A DNA stretch of 64,000 nucleotides from Gracilaria domingensis (Eukaryota; Rhodophyta; Florideophyceae; Gracilariales; Gracilariaceae): positions 62,001-126,000 of the forward strand of contig VCMS01000132.1 in NCBI GenBank assembly GCA_022539475.1. Reading direction: 5' to 3'. Within the stretch, counting starts at the first letter, position 1; every line of letters begins with the position of its first letter. Positions 56,602 through 64,000 of the stretch are shown here, in pieces. A model generated the notes under the pieces. The model searched no databases, was not told where the DNA came from, and saw nothing but the letters and a program-made list of their open reading frames with translations. Both the position numbers and the translations under genes were made by a program.

Positions 56602-58350
56602 GTGGTTCCACAACGGCAGGATCGACGGCCAGCGAATGGGCGTGAATGCATCGAGTGTAAAGCGCGGAGCGGGCCCTGTTGCTCAGAGCCTCTGCGGCTG
56701 GCGTCGTTTCGTTATTTCAAAGACGGAGCTCAGGACTTGTTTGCAGTGATGGCTTCTCGCTTCGTGCACCGCTCTGCACCAGTCTCTCAGTCCATTGAGC
56801 AGGTAAGCTGGGAAGTGGTGCGCGAAGGAGCGAAGCGCTGCGCAGGCCTGCGATCGATCGGAGAGAAATCAACCGCTCCGGAAGAAGAAGGACAAAATGG
56901 ATTCAACGGTGAAGAAGAAAGAAGAAGTCAGAAGTGAATCGGTTCATGCAGCAGCAAGATGTGCGTAGGACGCGATCGGAGGCCTGTGAGACCGATGGCC
57001 GCGCGGGTTCGGTTAGGCTTGGAAGGAGTAGAAGTGAACAGGGCGGCCGCGGGGCTGGGGTTGGGCTTGGAAGCACCACGTGCTTGAGAACAGCGGCAGC
57101 GCGGTCGTTGCACTGCCGAAATGCCATTGTGCTCTTGTGAGTAAATCGATACCCCTTGTACGAGATACCGAAACGAATTTGGCATCATCCAGCCAGTGAG
57201 GTCATACAGCGGTTTAGACCGGAGAGTTCTGTCCGACGTCGACTCGAAGGATCCAATTGGCGTTGGTCTGTGGCTGAGAACGAACTCCAATTTCGGACGT
57301 GGGAAATGGATGACATCACTGAGCTCAGGCGCATGGACGAGGGCCACTGCGAGCGATACGTCGCACAACACTTGAATGGGACCGAGCGCATCTTTCGCAC
57401 GGGTGAGTTGGCGCATACAGTTGGGGAGCAATTCGTGCAGTGGTGTCGGCAAAGTCCTGGACGTTGGCTAGATCATACAAAAACGCTCAGGTATGGCCTA
57501 TATGAGCCATTGGCGACCTCGACTGAGTGGGGCGTACATGCAGTTATGTTCATCAGCAGAGAAACCATAATGGGCTGTGAGCGTGGCGTGCGACTGTATT
57601 GCAGCCCGCAGCATTACGGCCGCAATCATGATGAAACCCACTGGCGCTCGTGGCCTAATCAGTGGGTCACTCGGGTGGCCGGGTCGAGCAAATGCTCTCA
57701 GTGTAAAGGCAGTGTGGCACGGTCACATGAAGTGCGATGTGGGTTATGAGGCAGTGACGGATTCGATACGTCTGAATTATAGAGAGCACTCTAGTGTATT
57801 GGACTCACTTGACTCTTACCGCGTAAGATATCCGCGAGTTCCAGTGCGGGTTTAATCCCCTGGTGAGCGGGAAAAGACAGACCACTAACGACGATTTGAA
57901 CTTAGAGAAGAAAGAATGCTCGTAATCATGACGCCTAAATTGTGCATTCTGAGAGCTGAGGCCAATGCACTTGCACAGGCCGTTGGCGAAAAAGAGGCTA
58001 GGGAAAAGGCTCTGAAGCAAGACATGCCTGCTATGCTCTCACTTGCAAATGCAGCTAAGTGGATGAACGAAAATCGTCACAAGATGGTTCTGCGCCGAGT
58101 TGCTCTGGATGTGAAGCAGTGGAACAGCCACGAAGGATGGGTCTTGGCGCGGGGTTCCAATGTGTTTCTTGTGCGGGTGCGTGCGAGGAATGTAGACGAA
58201 CTGGTGTGCATCGACATGGGTCAGCAACACGTAATAGATTGCGTGGAGCATACCCATTGCGTGCATGCGACGAGGCCCTTCGATGCTGCGTTGGTGATCC
58301 GAGAGAATTTACCGAGTTATCGAGCTTCGACAGGTAGAGTGTGCCAGTAG
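56602..58350 (+). other. Unidentified plus-strand coding-like frames
   Basis: Three plus-strand frames in G+C-richer DNA: 56602-56937 (ends in an acidic, then basic tail), 57156-57749 (starts MYEIPKRIWHHPASEV; Trp/Arg/Glu-rich with WCRQSPGRWLDHTKTL) and 57916-58350 (starts MLVIMTPKLCILRAEA). The last one ends with CVEHTHCVHATRPFDAALV, whose CxnCxH spacing recalls a SWIM zinc finger, found in MULE-type transposases among others. The frames are separated by 160-220 bases and could be exons or pieces of one decayed gene. No firm family. The upstream flank is the Harbinger element and the downstream flank the copia-type element, both on independent histories. Confidence 0.3.
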
Positions 58351-58453
58351 TAGGGGCCGATCTAGGAGGAAGAAGAATGTGTCCGCCAAGAAAGCAGCGG
58401 GCAAAGCGAAGAGAAACATGAGTAAAGCTTGAGGCCAAGGTTGTTTCAATCGT

Positions 58454-61400
58454 TTAAACTGGGGTGATGGGCTCTTGTACGTCGGCAAGTATAGCTCTTG
58501 TGACCGTTGTGTCGTTCAGCGTTTTGAACGCATGCGATTTAATCTTCGTAAGTGCGTCGGCCGGATTCTTTGGACCAGAGATCCATTCTAGAGAATTATT
58601 CTCTTTCGCTTCGAAGGAATCGCAGAGCCATGCAACACTCGATCTTAGGCGAAAGTCTCGTTGCCCATGTAGTGTCGAGGTCGTGCTGTATAGTTCGAAT
58701 GAATCGACCAGCATTTGAGAGATTGGCCTTTTAACCTTGCTGGAGGGGTACAGTATGTAGTGCAAGGTCTCTGCAGGGTGTATGGACCGGTCTGCTGTCT
58801 GAGCAGCAGCAAGTAATTCCGCACCAGACGAGGAAAAGGACACTCGACTTTGTTTCGAGCTCTGTCAGTCTACAAAGTTGCAGAGGATGTCCTCATCTCT
58901 CGGATAAGCCAGGCCACACCGAAAGCCGGTCTGCCCATGTGACGAGGTTGCCGAAGCAGCGTCACTGAACGAGAGGACGTGACCACGGAAGTAGACCTGA
59001 AGTTGTAGATTGGCGTGCACTGTACAGCAGCTGCGGCGTGAGGGACTTGATGTGGGCCAGAGCTTGATTTAGTTGGCTAACGTGGCTCACTTTGAGCGTA
59101 AAGACATTATGCTGGAGCTCGCTGGCTGGCAAAGACGCTTGGGGAAGAATTCCATGGCCTAGAAAGTTTAACTGTCCTGTTAGGATCTGGAACGGTCTGA
59201 GCTCCTGCGGTGTACGCGGGTAATCTTCTTCCTTCCCCCTTGTCTCCAGAAGCTGTAAGAGAGTTATTAACGAGAGGAACTCGTCTATACTCAGTGAAAT
59301 GCTCTATTCTGGAAGCTGCCTAATGAACAGTCTGTTGACGACAATGTCGCTACCATCAGAAAACCTTCCGACATCGAACATGGATGCGAGCTGCTTGTGG
59401 AACGTTTGCGCGAAGGACGGCTCTCCGGCGAGTATCATTTCGTCAACCACCTTGTCTAAGATCAGGCGAAAGTTATCTGACTCCCACCATAGAAAGAGTT
59501 GTGGTACGCCCACTACGCTCACAAAACCTTGCTCGAGGAGCCCCTCTTCAACACACAGTTGCCATAGCCGTCCCGATTCGATGAGTCCAGAGGTTGCATC
59601 TAGAAGTTTCCAGACTTCGTCGACGTAGTCGGGTCATTTTCGTGTGGGCCTCATGTAGATGTCCCGCTGAAGTTATCCTGCTTGAAGGTACGCCAATTTG
59701 ACATCCAAAGCGGAGATGGAGAACTGGAATAGTGCGGCGAGCGATAGTAGCAAGCGAATTGCTGCGAATTGGGCTGTTGAAGAATCCGAGCGAAGGTAAT
59801 CTTTCTCTTTGTCCTTGTTGCCATGTGGAAGTTACTCTTACCATCGTGCTCAATTACGAAGAAATGATGAGAAGAGATGAGACTGGCCCTCCTCGTGTAG
59901 TATAGTACACCTGATTCAATGCACGTGTGGATGGCGAAACCACGTGGGGCTTTGTCATGCATGGGCACGGACGGGAGTGATTTGCTATTTTATTAATTTA
60001 GAATTAATATTGATTAAGTATTGTAAATATGTGGTCGGGGTAGTACAACAAGACTGGACCTCCCGATGGCCCACGGGGCACTAGCCAAGTGAGAACCGGA
60101 GGGGCGCTCGGGGGTACTAGATCCCCGAGATGTCAACCTCCCGCACCAAATGGTAAAGTCAAGCACCAAATAGGCTAAAGCGAGACCAGTGTGGTTCTAC
60201 AGTCACCAATTACTAAGTCTAGTAGTCCTTTATTAGTTTTGCTGACCTCTAGGGTTATACGTGCCTGCTGCACACCAGTGCAACCGTATTTACCACTTGG
60301 TCACTGTGCACTATAGGCAACGGTGGGGGCTGCCGACTTATTAGGTGTCACGTGTGTCAACCTCCGCGGGGTCGCGCCCATCCGGGGCTCCTCACTAACA
60401 GCTGGCACTGATCGATTATGCCATATTGCGGCATGTTTCGAATCGGTACGGCTTGGTACGCCTCTTGTTCTCGGTAGTTTTTCTTTTCCTTTTTGAATGC
60501 CTCATCTAACAACCAGCAAGGAGCGCACTGTAGTCGATGATCGGTTAAGGGTCCGTTCCCGAAGCGCTCGTACAAATCCTTAAGAATAATCTGCCTTGCT
60601 GTTTTCAGGCGAGCGCCTGAAAGTAGGGAACCAGCTGCCGAACCGGAACATATGTTCCTGGAGGGTGCATTGAAAGGACGAGCAGGGATCCTGTTTGCGA
60701 GCTGGGCGGAACTGTGTGGATGGTAGCTCCACTCCGCGAATTGGGGTCCGAAGTCGATGTCGTCGTCCAGAGGCGGGTGTTCGTTTATGCGACCAAGGGC
60801 GCCCTTGGTCGCATAAACGATCACCATGCCGCGGCATTGTCCGGCGCTTCCTCGTTTTGTTGAGGGGTCTCGACGTTCTCGCGTTCCACCTCTGGGAGCT
60901 CGAACCAGCCGAGTTCGATTTGCTCGAACTCGACGAGAAGAGGCAAGCGAGGCTGCAATCTATAGTCTTCGTATGCAACGGTGTAAAAGTAGCCATGGAG
61001 TTCCTCAATAGACGCAACGATAAAGAAGTGCTGGAAGACTTCTTTGACGAAGCCTGGATACCAATGACCTCTTTCGGTACCCTTCTTGAAGAAGCACACC
61101 GTCGTGCGTTCAGTGAGGACCGTCTTGTCCAAGTGTTTAACATCTCTTGTGCGCAGGAAGAGGCGGAGGACACGACGAGCGGATCTTTCATGATTAGCAT
61201 ACACAAGCTCATCATCTCTTCGAGCTTTAGCGAGACGACAGAGCGAAAGTCTGTAGCCTCTTTCTAGCTCGAAGCTGGAGAGGAACGTAGAATCAAGGAG
61301 GATGTTCTTGAGGAATGCTGCCTTGGAGACCAGCTTCTGATCAGAAGGAGTTTTCTGCCATTTCGAGGACATGAACTGCCTATTCTTCATAAGCTTCTGG

Positions 61401-63041
61401 ATGAAGTACCTTATGGGCTCCTTCGAGGTCTCCACAATGCCTATATTGTTATGTACCCTTGCTGGTCTGGGCGGAAACTTGATCTTGTAGTTCGCACACA
61501 TAGCCTTGAACTATTGGCAATCGAATTCAGTGTTCGCAAAGACTTCAGCGCGTGAGCCATGTACAATTCTCTAGTGAAGGTTAAAGCTGCAGGCTGCCTC
61601 TTTCAGACTTCCAGAGAACGAAATCCATGCCACATATAGGACTGTGTTTGCATCCTTCATGTGCAGTATGGATAGATTACTCAGTTTCGCTACGAACATG
61701 AAGTCAAGCTGCAAGTGCTCTTTAAACTTTTGAATAAGTCGCCCCAAGGAGACTTTGTGGGAGCTAAGGGGTCTCTTGGTACTTGCGCAGGAAGTGGAGG
61801 AGTCAAACACAGCCTGTAGAAAATACTAGAGCATCCTCGTGAGGACACCATCTCGTGCGCATATTTTCTTCATTTCGCGTGGACGCAAATGAGTGTAGAG
61901 ATGAAAGCCCTTAGCGAAGTGTTCTTCGTTCTCGATGAGCTTAAATTTGTCTGAGGGCCTCTTAGGTGCTGGAAGTAGTGCCTTCATGGAGGTGGTAGTG
62001 GAAAACACGAGAAGAAGTCTGGTTCGTTTATCTAGGTCCTTTCCAACATGGTATGTCCTGAGAAGGGCTTGGTCTCTCTCGATGGCAATATCTTTGAGAG
62101 GCACTCGGATTTAGTTTGCATCGCCAAAGAGGTTGGAACGGGAAAGCACATCGTTACCAAGGAGGATTTGTTCTGAACGTACGACGACATAGAAAGGTTT
62201 TTGAAAGTTGACTCCATTTTCGTCCTCGCCAGATAGTTTCCCCATAGCAAAGACTGGCTCCGCGTCCGCGCAGCACTCCCCAAAGCCATGCAAGAACGAG
62301 TCGCAGTCCAGCTGTTCGAGGGAAAGCTCAATTAGTAGAGATATGCAGAGATGCGAAATGGTGGAGAGGGCACCAACGCTTCTTGGGCATCCAGGGTCGA
62401 CGATTGAATGCGGGTCCACAAGCAATGGGAATAGGTGTGAAAAGGCTCCTTCCCCTGCAGTTAGAGATGACTGCGGCGGGAGGGGTTGGAGCCCTTTCGA
62501 ATATCCTTCTCGTTGTTAGTGGTGGATCGATCCTTACCAGCGACTTCCTTCCGCTTCCGGAGACGGTTTGTTGCGGGAGAGAGTTTATGGTCGTTAGAGC
62601 TGCCGCCGAGGTGCTTTTTTGAACCGCAGTCGTAGCAGTAACCTAGATTTCGGTTTGCACCACGTTTGTTCAGTTTGCCACCTCCAGATGAGTTTTGGCT
62701 TCCCCCGGTGCGATTGTGAGTGTAGATAGTAGTAAGAACGTCACCCTGGGAATCTTTAGGCTTCTGAAAGGCAGCCATGGTCTGCTGCACTTGCTGGGTA
62801 ACCATATTGTCGATATCCGCTTTCAATTATGACTTAGCGGTCTTCTTTGGAATGAACGTTAAATTGCGAACAACTTTCACGGCGTCATCAAAGTTCTGTT
62901 TGAATCTTAGAAAGGTGGAGAACCTCTTGCGAGACTGGTCTTCTTCAGCAGTTTCTCGTTTAGATAGTTGATCACATTGGTGTACTGCTGGAGCGGGTCA
63001 TGAGCTCACATAACCAGGTCAGTAGCTTTGCAAGGAACCAT
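58454..63041 (-). pseudogene. gag-pol region of copia-type element 2 (fossil)
   Basis: Gag starts at 63041, 18 bases inside the LTR. The zinc-knuckle segment CYDCGSKKHLGGSSNDH is near 62640. The protease-like VDPGCPRSVGALSTISHL lies near 62395, a pre-integrase-like HLYTHLRPREMKKIC near 61870, and the integrase C-terminal part (RPARVHNNIGIVET, LSSFELERGY) at 61470-61250. Reverse transcriptase remnants occur near 59900-59650 and 59520-59300. RNase H (SGAELLAAAQTADRS, FRLRSSVAWLCDSFE, WISGPKNPADALTK) is at 58830-58500. Broken at many points. Confidence 0.75.
59990..60400. other. Non-coding block inside copia-type element 2
   Basis: Separates two conserved parts of pol. Begins around A+T-rich TTTATTAATTTAGAATTAATATTG and then becomes G+C-rich. 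TGTCAACCTCC occurs at about 60131 and again near 60355. It may be a small secondary insertion or a solo LTR; ends are not defined. Confidence 0.35.
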
Positions 63042-63058
63042 GTTATCGCTGTCAGAAG

Positions 63059-63964
63059 TGTAGAGCAAAACGCCCTCGAGAGGGATGCACTGAGGTGCTT
63101 TTCATCCTTCGTTGATCCGTTCCCGGCTTCGACACATCAAGTTCTGAAAGGTTACTGTGGTAATGGCCCCATTTTGGGGTATGCTTAGGAAGGGTAGTGT
63201 TTCTGCACACGTGTGCCGAGTTGCACCGATGTCGGGTGCGCCGTGGCAAGCCTGCCACGGTTTCACACGTGTAGAGTGTTGGCCATCAGCGCCGGATAGT
63301 TAGATATTTTAGTTGATATTTTCAAGTACCCTATATAGGTGGCGGCACCTGCCGCCATTGTACGGGAAGTAAACCTCAAGTAGGCTTCTCACTCTGATTT
63401 TCTTGCCGCTTGCGAACGGTCTTCGTCCCTAACCTGGCAAACCGCTGCAACCCGTGGCTAATCATCCGACCTGCGCCACTGAGGAGCCCTAGACCGTCGT
63501 TACGTCATCTATTGTTTTAATGTTATTATTTCTGTCATATGGCTCTTGTCACTCTCCCCTGTCTTACAAGCTTGGCCCACATTGTCTGGAAATATTTCCA
63601 GATCTCGCGAGTCAGTGCACTGCTGCACGGGTAGTTTGTTGACCGTTTTGCCCAACACAGTTGACATGGATATCCCCGCTCGCTATGGCACGCCGGAACA
63701 TCCGGTAACATACGCCGATTCTTCCCCTCTACCTCCCACTGCACGCTCAGATCTGGACCACCCGGACTTACATCCAGCATCGCGCTAGCCCTATCGGAGG
63801 GTTCTATCACTGTGACTACCCCTGTAGGGAGCAAGGCTTGAACTCCCTTTCGGTGCTCTTCCAGAGACGCGGCTGTTGTTCTTCCGCACGCGGGTTTGCA
63901 GCACGAACTGGTCTCCGAATTAGAATCGGCTTTATTTGCCAACATCTGTTGGAGTTGGTTCGGT
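63059..63964 (-). repeat. 5' LTR of copia-type element 2 (partial; inverted partner of 12080-12998)
   Basis: On the minus strand it ends CTACA at 63063-63059, just before gag. It aligns in reverse with 12080-12998. It contains the conserved TATATA (63332-63337) beside GGCGGCA/TGCCGCC arms (63341-63347 and 63350-63356) and the ACACGTGT palindromes near 63207 and 63266. The start of the LTR lies beyond the window. Confidence 0.62.
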
Positions 63965-64000
63965 TGTTTGAAGCCCTGGTGGTTGGAAATATCGGTCTAT

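Larger units (their letters stand above)
58454..63964 (-). mobile_element. Ty1/copia-type LTR retrotransposon 2 (fossil, heavily broken, runs off window)
   Basis: Minus-strand element seen from its 5' LTR (63059 to beyond the right edge) through gag, protease, integrase, reverse transcriptase and RNase H (58843-58454). Integrase precedes reverse transcriptase, so it is copia-type. It is diverged from copia element 1 in every part, so it is a different lineage. It has many interruptions, is clearly the oldest LTR element here, and a non-coding block of about 0.4-0.5 kb lies between the integrase and reverse transcriptase parts. A 3' LTR was not recognised below 58454. Confidence 0.78.

Noticed and set aside
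1-64000. CRISPR arrays, bacterial operons and rRNA
   Set aside because: No regularly spaced repeats, Shine-Dalgarno-led gene runs or rRNA signatures were seen; content is eukaryotic.

Overview
The window is a repeat-dense stretch of a nuclear eukaryotic genome. No bacterial gene organisation, rRNA or convincing tRNA is visible. The best guess at source is a red alga, with moderate confidence. The reasons are a copia element primed by the half-molecule of initiator tRNA-Met (a feature of copia/GalEa-type elements, which are well represented in red algae), intronless TATA-driven host-type genes, and a ketopantoate-reductase-like family known from photosynthetic eukaryotes. Nearly every protein-coding frame is interrupted, so the window reads as a graveyard of mobile elements with a small island of dead host genes.

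Layout, left to right. 1-810: end of a tyrosine-recombinase frame. 811-8522: Ty3/gypsy element 1 with 1,062-bp LTRs. About 8.7-9.5 kb: tail of a LINE-like protein. 9.8-10.5 kb: GC-rich minus-strand gene of unknown function. About 12.1-13.0 kb: LTR-like repeat whose inverted partner lies at the right edge of the window. 13.1-14.9 kb: TATA-driven frames of unknown function. 15.6-17.0 kb: decayed minus-strand frames. 17,144-21,703: a Ty1/copia element with a 5-bp target duplication. 21.8-22.8 kb: decayed coiled-coil gene. 22.95-23.3 kb: GATATC-rich degenerate repeat.

23.7-28.3 kb is the host-gene island: a broken ribulose-phosphate 3-epimerase, a broken ketopantoate-reductase-like gene and two convergent broken HAD phosphatase copies. 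28.5-32.4 kb is one long minus-strand locus that appears to combine a ParB/sulfiredoxin-like motif with an HxD...H...R iron-oxygenase-like tail. It is the most unusual protein here. A fold-back repeat with telomere-like TTAGGG palindromes follows at 32.8-33.15 kb.

37,176-47,856 is a very young chromodomain-bearing Ty3/gypsy element that carries an uninterrupted 742-codon antisense reading frame between pol and the 3' LTR. It abuts a decayed pogo-type DNA transposon (47.9-50.2 kb). 53,706-56,196 is a PIF/Harbinger transposon with both family genes, terminal inverted repeats and TAA target duplications. 56.6-58.35 kb holds plus-strand frames of unknown function. 58.4 kb to the right edge is a second, older copia-type element on the minus strand whose 5' LTR runs off the window.

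The genes do not form a pathway. What connects them is insertion history: nested and adjacent elements of different ages around relics of single-copy genes. Similarity calls are from reading translations by eye; no database search was run.
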